From: Ophioceras dolichostomum
Lineage: Eukaryota; Ascomycota; Sordariomycetes; Magnaporthales; Ophioceraceae
Direction: 5' to 3'
Assembly: GCA_003049485.1 (NCBI GenBank)
Contig: PYST01000347.1
Span: 1-40,848, forward strand
Length of the DNA stretch: 40,848 nt
The notes under the pieces are model-generated. The model saw nothing but the letters and a program-made list of their open reading frames with translations. It did not search any database and was not told the DNA's origin. The translations under genes and the position numbers were made by a program. Below are positions 18,661-28,745 of the stretch, in pieces. Each line of letters begins with the position of its first letter. The first letter of the stretch is position 1.

Positions 18661-19909
18661 ATGGCGTCAAAAATTATCGTGAAAGGAGAGCTCAACCTGC
18701 CCGTCACGGTGCAGGAGGGCGCGAACCCGGAAGAGCAAAAATTCCACTTGCCCGTCACCCTGAAAGAGCTCAACCTGCCCATCGCGTTACCTGATCGCGC
18801 GAACCAGGAAGAGAAACAATCCACGCTGACCGTCGCGGTGCCAAAGGACGTGAAGCTTGTAGAGAGAGAGTTCAAGCTACCCATCACGTTCCAAGATAGC
18901 GTAGACCTGAAAGAGAAAACTGTCGACCTACCCATCACGCTGCAAGACGGTGTGGAACTGACAAAGGAGCAGCTGCGTAACTACTACCCATTCATGGTAC
19001 GTTCTCCTTCGAATAGCGATCTCTTTTGTGGCCAAAAAAAAAGCTGACCACCAACCCAATCATCAGAATTGGGCCAAAACCCTCTTACACTCCATCTCCC
19101 TCCAAACGGCAGACGAGTCCCACCCCTTCTACAAAGAGCCCTACAGCCTGCGCAGCGTCGAAATCCAGGCTGTTGATCGCTTCCCCAAAACTGCTAGTGC
19201 ACCGGAGCGCATCGGCTTCATCAAGCTCCTCGCTGACCTCTCCTATGTCGAAGACGACGTCGTGAAGTCTTCCCTCCCGGGCTACATATTCCTCCGTGGC
19301 CCGGCCGTCGCCATGCTCATGATCGTCATCCCGGACTACGTGGACGAAAAGGACGCCGACGAGGAGCGCCGCGTCATCCTGGTCGTGCAGCCCCGCGTCG
19401 CGGTGGGGAGCCTCGACTTCACGGAGATACCCGCCGGCATGGTCGACGAGGAGAACAACTTCGGCGGCACGGCGGCGAGGGAGATCCAGGAGGAGCTGGG
19501 CATCACGATCTCTGCAGATCAGTTGACGTGCCTCAGCGACGTGGCCTTCGAGCTTTACAAGAAGAGCCCAGCCGCCCAGGCCAAGGAGGAGGCAAAGGCG
19601 GAGCGTTTGCCGGGCATGATGTTCCCTTCCACGGGCGCGTGTGACGAGTACATCCGCATCTACATGCACGAACGGAAGGTGTCGAGGGAGCAACTGGACG
19701 AATGGAATGGGAAGTGTACTGGGCTGCGAGACGAAGGGGAGAAGATCACACTGAAAATAGCCAAGATGAAGAACCTCTGGCTCGAGGGGTTGCGTGATGC
19801 GAAGGCCCTCGCTGCCCTGGCGCTGTGGGAGAATTTGAAGAAGGAAGGGGCGCTCAAGGGCTTTTTTGGTTGTGGGGAGAAGGTTTCCGAAGCTTCGGAG
19901 AAGCAATAA
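18661..19909 (+). CDS. Nudix hydrolase, ADP-sugar diphosphatase type, with N-terminal repeat array
   Basis: Two exons, 18661-18996 and 19067-19909, encode 392 aa. The intron has GTACGT, CTGAC branch and CAG acceptor, phase 0. The Nudix box is at residues 236-258 (EIPAGMVDEE ... AAREIQEELGI), preceded by RSVEIQAVDRF, LPGYIFLRGPAVAML and VQPRVAVGSL, as in NUDT14/fungal ADP-sugar diphosphatases that hydrolyse ADP-ribose or ADP/UDP-glucose. The first catalytic Glu of the consensus is shifted by one, with Asn in its usual place. The usual fungal N-terminus carries one LPxxL element before the KEQL...W helix. Here residues 9-100 hold about six degenerate copies (LNLPVTVQEG, HLPVTLKE, LNLPIALPDR, KLPITFQDS, DLPITLQDG). 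An in-frame ATG at 18529 would add 44 residues with five Arg and no acidic residues, resembling a mitochondrial presequence; which start is used is open. Confidence 0.85.
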
Positions 19910-20092
19910 AGGACGTCTTTCATAGTTTACTACCAAATTGGAGATTCGATATATCGTCCTATCACCTTCCCAAAAACCTTCGTGCACATGTGTAGTTTCA
20001 TCTCGTCGTAATCATCTTATCATCACCAGCTGACCCGCCCAAGATCATGGTCCCTCGGGCAAGCCATCTACTTGCAAGGCATACGTCGAGGA

Positions 20093-20990
20093 CTACCTCA
20101 CGCCGTTTACCGTCGGCTGCTCCTCCGGCACGATTACCCAGTCCCTCACGCTGCCCTTCCAATCACTTATCCTGACATCCCGGATACTGACCACGACGAG
20201 ACGCACATCCTCCCCTTCAACAAAGCACCGACCCGTATCAGCGTCTGTTGGCCCGCCAGCTCCCGCCCCTGCATTTGCTCCTCCGCCAAACAGCGAAGCC
20301 GCCGCTCCCTGCTCCGAGTCGAATGTGTTGTTCTCTAGGTGCTGCTGGCGGTAGTACGTCTCTTCTTCGGACCCGGACTCGGCGAGGCGGGCGACGCCGT
20401 TGATGGTGGCAGAGATGGAGGAGATGGAGGACGTGTTGAGGTTCAGAAGAAGCGCTGCCAGGCTGGACCGGTGCTCGGGGCCGGGGGAGCCGCCTGATGG
20501 TCGGCGGTGGGGGTTTGGTGGACGGTGCGAGACCCCTAGAAGATGGGATGGTTCAAAGTCAGCATTGGCAATGCAGTCGGTACGAAAGGAGTGGCTAAGA
20601 GGTGGAAACAGACAGTCATGAACCAGTAGCGACACGTTCGGATTCACGACGAGGTTATTCGTCTTCTTGCTCGCCGGGTTGCTGGTCATGACAATGACGG
20701 GACTGGTCGAGTACGGCGATGATGGGAGGTACGTGTAGCTCATCAGCGAGACGTGAGGGATGTTGTCCGTGCATGTTGCCAGGTGGAGCTATAGACGTAG
20801 AATCGGCCCTTTCGTTAGCCAGCCATGTTTTGCTTCCTACTCACTCTATGTTCCTCTCGCGACGGGACGTAACACGTACGAATCGGGCATTTTCGAGACA
20901 TTGTACAACCTCCGGCGGCAGCGAAGACGTGGTCTGCTTGTTCGTATCACCCGCCGACGCCTCGTGATTTAGGGGGATCTGCTGCTCCAT
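20093..20990 (-). CDS. FMN-binding split-barrel (pyridoxamine 5'-phosphate oxidase-like) protein
   Basis: Three exons on the minus strand, 20990-20880, 20788-20614 and 20535-20093, give 242 aa. Introns are 20879-20789 (GTACGT...TAG) and 20613-20536 (unusual donor GTCTGT, acceptor TAG). The second splice is needed to make HDWVSHRPP, the conserved run in this family. Conserved elements are LPPEVVQCLENARF, LHLATCTDNIPHVSLM, SYTYLP, VVNPNVSLLVHDW and, near the C-terminus, ISDWKGSVRDW. The family includes budding-yeast YLR456W/YPR172W, small predicted FMN-binding proteins of unknown reaction. A loop at about 160-190 is Gly/Ala-rich. The ATG at 20990 was chosen because the conserved LPPEV segment starts about 25 residues later. 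The gene is divergent from the carboxylase gene, with 654 bases between starts. Confidence 0.85.
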
Positions 20991-21644
20991 GGCGATAGAC
21001 GCTTGGAATCGGACGCGTGCGGTGGAGGTCGTGCAAGCGATATCTGAATTACTAGGAAGAGGCACAAGAAAATATGGATGGCGAGAGCTCGCTGGCTGGC
21101 GGGACTGGCCAAGTTGTCGTCGTTCCGAGCTCACCCCGCTGTTGGCCCGTGCTCGAAGGCCTCCACGGGACCACCGGAAGCTCAGTTCGCGAGCGATTCT
21201 CGGCCACGACAGCGGTTGTGATGATTAATGTGGAAGCCTGAAGGTTGTGCGTGCGAGCGTACTTGTAAAAGAGAGCACAGTGACCTCCAAACCCTTCGTC
21301 AATCGTAGCATTGGCAGAACATCGCGAGTTTCCCAGGCGTTGCAGGCCGTTTGTGACCCCTGGCAGGATGACGTCGGCCCCACTGGAGCTCACCAGCCAG
21401 AGCTCAAGAGGGGCACGGCTACGGCTATGATCGGCTTGATGACCCCGTGATCGCTTCAGCCGAGCTGGACTGCCGGACGGCAACTCCTCCTCGGACCTCA
21501 TAACAACTGCACTCAGCTCTTCCATGTTCCTTAACGCATTAACTACTAACCAAATCTTTTCCTGAGACGAGATTAACCCTCAACTGACGCATTGATCACA
21601 GAAAAGGCCTCCAGGTGCCTCCAGGTGACACCGCCATCGCCGCA
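20991..21644. other. Divergent promoter region, PPOX gene and mccA
   Basis: A 654-base gap between two divergent start codons. Reading frames here look like noise. It should contain both promoters, but I cannot name specific sites. Confidence 0.5.
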
Positions 21645-24080
21645 ATGCGATCCCTTCAGCGATCCTCGGCTCGGCTTCCACTCCGCACCCTCCCTTCCTC
21701 CTCCTCGTCTTCATCCAGATGTCTCCTTTCCGCGACCACAGCGACACCGTCAATTGCATGCTCCACATCCTCATCCACAACAGCCGCTCCGCCTCCACCC
21801 CCAATCAAGCCGATCACCTCCCTCCTGATCGCCAACCGGGGCGAGATTGCCCTCCGAATCCACCGCACCGCGACCCGCCTCGGCATCGAGACGACGACGA
21901 TATACACCGACGTCGACCGCGACTCTCAGCACGCCGCTGCCTCAGCTTCCTCCATCGCGCTCGGCTCCGACCCTTCGGCCTACCTCGACGGCGACCGCAT
22001 CTCGTCCCTCGCGGTGCAGCACCGCATCGACGCCCTGCACCCCGGCTATGGCTTCCTGTCCGAGAACGCGGCCTTCGCGCGCCTCTGCGCCGAGCGCGGC
22101 GTCAACTTCGTCGGCCCGCCCGCTTCCGCCATGGCCGACATGGGTGACAAGGCCCGCTCGAAAGAGCTGATGACTGCCGCCGGCGTCCCCTGTGTGCCGG
22201 GCTACCACGGCGTCGAGCAAGATGTGGACTTCCTCGCCGAGCGCGCGGCAGAGATCACGTTTCCGGTCCTGCTCAAGAGCGTCAAGGGCGGCGGCGGGAA
22301 GGGCATGCGCATCGTCTCCACACCCGCTGAATTCGCCGCCCAGCTACGCAGCGCACGAGCCGAGGCCCGCGCGAGCTTCGGGCCCGACGGCGAGGTTATG
22401 CTCGTTGAGAAGTATATCACGCGACCACGGCACGTCGAGGTGCAGGTGTTCGCGGACAAACATGGCAGGTGCGTGGCGCTGGGTGAGCGAGATTGCAGTG
22501 TGCAGAGGCGGCATCAGAAAGTGGTTGAGGAGTCGCCAGCGCCGGGCTTGCCCGAGGAGCTACGGCAGGACCTGTGGGCGAAGGCGCGCACAGTCGCGCT
22601 AGCGGTGGGCTACGTCGGCGCAGGCACGGTCGAGTTCATCCTCGATCGCGATACGGAGAAGTTCTACTTCATGGAGATGAACACGCGGTTGCAGGTCGAG
22701 CACCCGGTCAGCGAGATGGTGACGGGTACCGACCTCGTCGAGTGGCAGCTGCGCGTGGCCGCCGGCGAGCCCCTGCCGCTGACGCAGGCTCAGATCGAGG
22801 AGCGGATGCGGACCCGTGGCGCCGCTGTCGAGGCCCGCATATACGCCGAGAGTCCGGAGCGAGGCTTCGTGCCAGACTCCGGCAAGCTGGTACACCTCGT
22901 GACGCCAGCTGTCGAGGCCGAGCGGTCATCACCGGACGGCGACTGCGAGGTGCGCATAGACGCCGGCTTCGTCGAGGGCGATACTGTCTCGCAGGCCTAC
23001 GACGGCATGATCGCCAAGCTGATCGTGCGCGGGCCGGACCGGCCAACTGCCATCCGCAAACTGGAGCTCGCGCTACAGCAGTACGAAGTCGCTGGGCTGA
23101 GCACAAACATCGAGTTCCTCAAGAGGCTCTGCGCAAACCAGGCGTTTGTCGAGGGCGATCTAGATACGGGCTTTATCGACCGCTGGCGATCTGACCTGTT
23201 CGCGCCCCGTGTCGTTGGGGACGAGGTTTTCGTCCAGGCCGCGTTGGGTAGCATGCTTTCCAGGGCACCGGGTAATGCGCAGGCCGGCCCTCCGCATGGA
23301 GAGACCCTGGGCTTCGGAGAGGCCAGCGCCTCAACAGGCGAGCGCCAGTTCTCATTCCGGGTGACGGACGGGTACGCCGCCGAGAACCTCGACCCAGCAT
23401 CGCCCGCCGTGATCGTGTCCGTGGGAATCACACAAAGGGGCACCAACCTCTTCGAAGCGCGCTTGTCACGGAGGACCCTGTCTAAGCCGGAATCCGAAAC
23501 CGACTCTGAGGCGACATCCGTTCGAGAATTCGGTAACATCATTTGCACGGCCGACGCACCATCAGCAACGACAAACGCTAAAACAACGATCAAGTCCCTC
23601 TTCCCGCTATCTCGCATCACTTCGACCGTCGTGCGCGACCCGGCCAACGATAACCGGATCACCGTTTTCCAGCAGGGCGGCAAGACTGAGCTCGTCCTGA
23701 CACCGCCTGCTTGGTTCGAGAAGGCGTTGGGCACCAAGGAAGCCGCCGCGTCAGTGGTGGCGCCCATGCCATGCAAAATCCTGCGGAACGAGGTAGCCGA
23801 GGGCGATCGTGTCGAGAAGGGGGTGCCCCTCGTGGTGTAAGCATCAACCTAATTCATACGTGACTTTTGCCCCCCCTGCGTCTCAGAAGCAAAACAACCA
23901 AACGTAACGAATTCTCTAACAGAGGAGCACGAAAACTACAGCATCGAGTCGATGAAGATGGAGACCGTCATCCGTTCGCCGCAGGACGGCGTGATCAAAA
24001 AGCTGGCACATAAGGAAGGTGATATCTGCAAGGCCGGCACCGTGCTCGTGCTCTTCGAGGAAGAGCAGACCTCTGAGTGA
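21645..24080 (+). CDS. mccA: Methylcrotonoyl-CoA carboxylase alpha (biotin-containing) subunit
   Basis: Two exons, 21645-23836 and 23942-24080, encode 776 aa. The intron has GTAAGC...CAG, phase 2. The Ser/Arg-rich N-terminus without acidic residues (MRSLQRSSARLPLRTL) is a mitochondrial targeting sequence. The biotin carboxylase domain starts at LLIANRGEIALRI (about 60) and includes HPGYGFLSEN, the ATP-grasp glycine loop GGGGKGM (about 216), MEMNTRLQVEHPV and ARIYAE. The C-terminal biotinyl domain straddles the intron: VAPMPCKI in exon 1 and ESMKMET in exon 2, with the biotinylated lysine at 736, 40 residues before the end. With the beta subunit (not in this window) it carboxylates 3-methylcrotonyl-CoA in leucine breakdown in the mitochondrial matrix. 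Acetyl-CoA and pyruvate carboxylases are excluded by length and by the missing carboxyltransferase domain. The GTG at 21615 is not a likely start. Confidence 0.93.
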
Positions 24081-24399
24081 TGGTGACGAGGCCGTTGGTG
24101 ATGCTCAACCAACTCGAAGCTAGAGACCAGACCGACGTTTTTGTTCGGGGTGAAACTGCAGCCTACCTCTAGACGTGAAAGCAAGCAGACGGTCGTACAT
24201 AAAGAGAGCATATTGGCGTTTGGGTATGCGAAGATAGGATTCAGCGCACTTGTTCGCAACAGTTTTTGAATATAAAAGCTTGCCATCTTAACCAAAACTC
24301 TCCTAGAATCCACAAGGAATGGCCCATCGATTTTGCAAACGCCAACCGACCCTCCTGATCGTAATGTCTCTTTTTTGGTCGATGCCTCGGAACTTGCTT
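24081..24399. other. Short convergent 3' region
   Basis: 319 bases between convergent stop codons of mccA and the siroheme synthase gene. I see no separate feature. Confidence 0.6.
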
Positions 24400-26277
24400 T
24401 CAGATAGATGTTGCGATGAGCTCGGGTGGCACCAGCTCATCCAGGTCCAAACCCCTGAAGCCGTCCTCGACGACCCACGACCGCCCTTTCTCCGGCGTAT
24501 AAAGTGCCTCGCACGCCCTCCCCACGACAAGCAGTCCCGGCGGCCTGCTGCCCTCCTGCTCAACCGCCTCGGCCACGAACTCAAGCGTCGTGCGTATCAC
24601 GCGCTGGTCCGGACAGCTCGCCCGCTCGATGACCGCGCAGGGCGCATTGCGGGGCCAGAGAGCTCTTCTCCTCCTCCTCCGTACCTCAGCAGTCTCGTCT
24701 ACCTGCTTCTCCTCACCTCTCTCCCCTGGCTCACTCTCCGCCCCATTCTCCCGACCTTCCGCCGTCGCTTCCTCCTCCTGCTCTTCCCCTTCTGTAAGCG
24801 CCGTCAACTCAGCCACCAGCCCGCTCAGCCGATGCAACGCCATCAAAAACACCACCGTCCTCGTCCCAACCCACCCAGGCGGCTTAGGCGGCTTCCCCTT
24901 CTTCCCCGTCCCCGTGCACACCAGCACCTGGTCGGCAACGTCCCTCTGCGTAGCCGGGATGCCCGCAAACAGCGGCGCGGCCAACGCGCTCGTGAGCCCC
25001 GGCAACACCACCAGACTCTGCTCAGCAAAACCAGCCTCCCTGAATCGTGCCACCTCCTCGCCCCCCCGACCGTAAACAAACGGATCCCCCTGCTTCAGAC
25101 GCAGGACGACTTTCCCCTCGCGCGCCGCGGAGAGCGCCTGCTCGATGAGCTCCTCCTGCGCGGCGTCGGCGTTGCCGGGGAACTTCCGCGCGATGACGAC
25201 GGGGGTGCGGCGGGGGATCAGCTCTATCACACCCGAGGGCACCAGCTTGTCGGCGAGCACGAGGTCGGCGGCCTGGATGGCTTTGTGGGTTGCGCGGGTT
25301 AGGAGGTCGGGGTGGCCTGGTCCGGAGCCGGCGAGGATGATGCGGCCGGAGCCGCGGCTGTGACCGCGGCGGGCTGGTAGACATGGCGTGGTTGTTGTGG
25401 GGATGTCGGAGTGTGCGTCTTCGGGGCCGCTAGCGGTGGCGTGGTACGACTGCAGAACGGCGTCGACGTCGGCGTCTGTCACGGCTGCGAGGCGCTTCAG
25501 CGGCCAGTACTCGCATACCTGGGCGAGCCAGCGCATGCGCCGGTTCTTGGCTGCCTCGACGTCTGCGTCTGTGACGAGCTTGTTGAACGTGGAGGCTTGG
25601 TCGTAGGAGTCGTCGACGGAGTCGTCCACAGCAATTTCCTGTTTCTGTTGCAGTTGCTGCTGCTGTTGTTGTTGCCTCTTTTCTGACACATGAGAGTCCT
25701 CCTCCTGAACCCTCCTCCTCACGTCCCCCAGCCGCGCACACGCAGCCCCCAGACCCGCCGGCAGAGTCGCCGCGATCTCACGCCGGATCCGCGACGCGAG
25801 CTTGCATCCTTTGCCGTTGGTGGTCACTCCTATCTGGAGAGGTCCGTCGCAGTGCGTCGACAACAGCGAGAAGCTGCACAGTCGCGGCGCGTCCACGACG
25901 TTGACGGGGATGCGTTTGCGCCTGCACAGCGCGGAGATGTGCGCGCTCTGCGGGTCGCGGGGTCCCGAGGTCACGAACACGGCGTCCACCACGCAGTCGA
26001 CCTCTTCGCGGCCCAGCGTCAGGAGGTCGGCTTCCTCGAAGGACTTCTGCAGCCACGTCACCTCGCCGTCGTCGGTGCGGCGCTGGAGCGCGTAGTGGAG
26101 CTCAGATCCCGCTGGTGCGATCAGCAGCGGTCTTGCACCCGCGCCGAGACTCTGGTTGCAGCGTGTGGCGGCGAGGGGGTTTGAGCCCACGACGAGGTGA
26201 ACTTGGCCACGGCAGTCGACTGCTGTGAGCAGTGACGTGTGGTATTGTGGCCCTGGTGGCTTTCTGTCTGTCTCCAT
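24400..26277 (-). CDS. Siroheme synthase: Met8-like domain fused to uroporphyrinogen-III C-methyltransferase
   Basis: A single exon of 625 codons from the ATG at 26277; the GTG two codons upstream is not a credible start. Residues 10-170 form a Met8/CysG-N-like NAD-binding domain (HLVVGSNPLAATRC, PVNVVDAPRLCSF, GPLQIGVTTNGKG). Asp129 lies at the position of the CysG catalytic Asp. A linker follows with a glutamine run (about 202-215). The SUMT methyltransferase domain begins near 312 (GSGPGHPDLLTRA, ADLVLADKL, RLKQGDPFVYGRGGEE, VLPGLTSALAAP, GIPATQRDVADQV). It is interrupted by an acidic insertion (TEGEEQEEEATAEGRENG) before LWPRNAPCAVIERASCPDQ. SUMT adds two methyl groups to uroporphyrinogen III to make precorrin-2. 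Siroheme is the cofactor of sulfite and nitrite reductases. As in budding-yeast Met1, the Met8-like part lacks the full GxGxxA pattern, so dehydrogenase activity is uncertain. Confidence 0.9.
   Translation of the reverse strand: METDRKPPGPQYHTSLLTAVDCRGQVHLVVGSNPLAATRCNQSLGAGARPLLIAPAGSELHYALQRRTDDGEVTWLQKSFEEADLLTLGREEVDCVVDAVFVTSGPRDPQSAHISALCRRKRIPVNVVDAPRLCSFSLLSTHCDGPLQIGVTTNGKGCKLASRIRREIAATLPAGLGAACARLGDVRRRVQEEDSHVSEKRQQQQQQQLQQKQEIAVDDSVDDSYDQASTFNKLVTDADVEAAKNRRMRWLAQVCEYWPLKRLAAVTDADVDAVLQSYHATASGPEDAHSDIPTTTTPCLPARRGHSRGSGRIILAGSGPGHPDLLTRATHKAIQAADLVLADKLVPSGVIELIPRRTPVVIARKFPGNADAAQEELIEQALSAAREGKVVLRLKQGDPFVYGRGGEEVARFREAGFAEQSLVVLPGLTSALAAPLFAGIPATQRDVADQVLVCTGTGKKGKPPKPPGWVGTRTVVFLMALHRLSGLVAELTALTEGEEQEEEATAEGRENGAESEPGERGEEKQVDETAEVRRRRRRALWPRNAPCAVIERASCPDQRVIRTTLEFVAEAVEQEGSRPPGLLVVGRACEALYTPEKGRSWVVEDGFRGLDLDELVPPELIATSI
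25656..25679. repeat. Glutamine-codon repeat in the siroheme synthase gene
   Basis: A TTG/CTG repeat on the + strand is read on the minus strand as a run of seven Gln, Leu, Gln, Gln. It lies in the linker between domains and is probably variable between strains. Confidence 0.75.
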
Positions 26278-28745
26278 CGTCACCCTTGCAAGAGCTCACT
26301 GGTGGTTGGTGAGGAGGCGTGTTCCAGCAGCCACGCAAACGATCGTTTTTAGGCTTCTTCCGATGTTGCTCAGGGAGGTGCAGGTGTCAGCCTTCCGGGT
26401 TCCAACTTCCTTCTTCCCTTGTCTTTCGTTTTCGGTAACGATGGACTTATAAAAGGCATGGTCGGGGAAATCCAACTATAAATGCGAGGTGAATATCAAG
26501 ATAATAAACGATCCAGGGGCAATAAAAAATCAACTCTTCCCGAGGACTTACACGGATCTCGGGCTCACGAAAGAGGCTTAGGTAAGAATTTCCATGCTGA
26601 AATTTGCATGTCCACTGACGCCATCCCCAGGCCCTGTTATCAAACTGCTTATCGCTCCTTATCGCCACCAATCAGCTTTGAGAGTTTGAAAATCCCGCGG
26701 ACTGTTGTCCGGAGATCTACAATCACTGGTTTTCGATTTGCGCTGTTTCGTTGAGGCCAACGACAGCAACTCCTACTGCCTCATCGCTACCGGCAGACCA
26801 GCAGAGTTGTGTACACAAAACGCATCCGCTGACGAGCGTTTGCCCCATTGTATAGAAAACCACAGGATGCCTCCCCAGATGGCTTGTGCCCAGCGGATCA
26901 GCGGTGACGCACACATGAGATTCGTGAGGGCACCGAGAGCCGCTCTGGTGGGGCGTGAACTTGGGAGTATAGGTATCAAATGCTGAAAACCCGTCAACAA
27001 GACGCTATCTCCCGCGGGCTGAGGCGGACATTTCTGCACCAACATCCGGTATCCAGAAGTGCGGGACAAAACTTTTCTCAAGCTATGCCCGAACCAAACC
27101 CCCGGTGCAGCTCCGAGTCACCAGGTCCGTCCTACTCGGCTCCACGGCCCGTTCCGGCCTCGACTTACATGCTACCAGTTACACATGTTGCTAGATACCT
27201 CGCTGATGATCTTTAATCACCGATCGACTCCCGCTACCCAATCCCCCAGCTCAGATCCCCCACTAAATATTGACCAAAGTGTTGGGCTTGGCTGTCCGAC
27301 TCCCACTCCGAATGGACCGGTAAGCTTGCTGACGGCAATGTTCCCCCCGTGCCCAGTTTGCCTGTTTTCCATCAAGGTCTTGCCCAGTTCCATGTTTCTC
27401 CCCTCCACATCGCACCGAAGATTCGCCGTTTTCTGGATTTCCGCCCGCGGTTGGTTCATCTCCATCAGATTCTTCGTTAGATCAACGAGAACGTAGAGAC
27501 CCTTGCTGCATGCATGTCTGGTCCCCCAGCCCTCTCTCCCCCCCCACAATGCCCGGGTCCCTTGGCAGGCAGGAGATTGCCAACAACTCTGCCAGCACAA
27601 CAAAAGTCTCTAGCGGGCTCCGTAGTAGTAGTCGACACAGACATCGCGTGCCGTTTTGCTGCACTGCCACAGCATTCTCCATCATCGCCAGCAACAGCGA
27701 GCAGCCGAGTGGCTGGTTGGCCTGCCTCTTGTCGTAAAAGGCTGGCGGCGGGCCTTTTTCGACCGATGACGTCGCACGGTTCCCCGCCCTCCACCCAAAA
27801 ATTCTAATCATCCCGGTGTGTGCGGGCGGCATGTGAGCAAGACTCTCTTTTACCCAGAGCCCAGCAACCAGACCTTTTGTTTCCCCCGCCACACCACACC
27901 ACACTATTTTCCCTTTCTAAGTGACAGTGCAAATTGGTGGACTTCTCCCTTTTTAGTGGGGTAAATTGAGGGCCTTCCGCCAAGTAATGGAAGCAGGTCG
28001 GTTTCGTCGTCATGGGTGGGCATCACAAACCCCCCACTAGGGAGCTGGTTGGTCTGGAGAGTTGTGCGGTGGGATGGAGGATGTAGGGAGCTCTCAACCT
28101 AAGTTTTAGTTGTCGGTAGGTCGCAGTAGTCCGGTTCATGTTCCTTCGTTCCGTCTTTCTAAGTGTCCTGGTTCTGTTTCTCGGATCCCCATCCGATCTG
28201 AACCCCGACCTTTCCAAGCTACCCGCCACCACTATTCTTAAAAATCCACGGGCTTTCTTCTAAGCCACAATAACCTCCAATGCCCCTCGAGCTTGTTTGC
28301 TTTTGTTCACCCAGGAAGATCCCAACGTTTCAAGCCGGCGATATAAGTCCAGACTCGACTTAGTGAGGGGAAGGCAGGGAGACAAGACGAAAGAATTCAC
28401 ATCACGCCCCCCGAGCTGTCCGTGTGAAACAAGCCGCTCACTGGACTTGCATCGCGACGCCGGAGCTTTTTGCTCGAGCTTGATCAAGCTCTCCTCCCTT
28501 GTTTCGTTTCACACGGAAACTGCTACTCGCCAAATGTAGTTGTTGATCGACAAAGGGAAAGAACATCACTGTCAGCTCCTGGCCATAATAAAGGTTTATG
28601 ATAATCCTAATTCCGAGAAGCGCAAATCGAGGAGTACCCTTCCGTCTACTTGTCCGTCGATCCGGTCCTTCCCGGACTCTCCTCCCGAATACCGATAAGT
28701 TTAGACAAAACATTTCGGCCCTGTCGTCCGCCTCTACTCGCCGTC
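26278..28745. other. Gene-free spacer upstream of the siroheme and SUR7 genes
   Basis: A 2.47 kb divergent gap. No frame is convincing. It holds a good TATA box (26448-26456, TATAAAAGG, + strand) with no evident gene just downstream, a C-rich patch near 27540, and a 99-bp inverted-repeat element (28419-28517) close to the SUR7 start. Confidence 0.5.
28419..28517. repeat. Inverted-repeat element with internal palindrome
   Basis: TCCGTGTGAAAC at 28419-28430 is the exact reverse complement of GTTTCACACGGA at 28506-28517. The pairing extends to AAG/CTT if a five-base GTTTC duplication is looped out. Inside, GAGCTTGATCAAGCTC at 28476-28491 is a perfect 16-base palindrome. The element ends 228 bases before the SUR7-family ATG. 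It could be a tiny non-autonomous element remnant, a protein-binding region or a hairpin in the leader. Confidence 0.6.

Noticed and set aside
26448..26754. TATAAAAGG box followed by a 90-codon frame on the + strand
   Set aside because: The box is good, but the peptide has no signal sequence, domain or recognisable similarity. Kept only as a note under the spacer.
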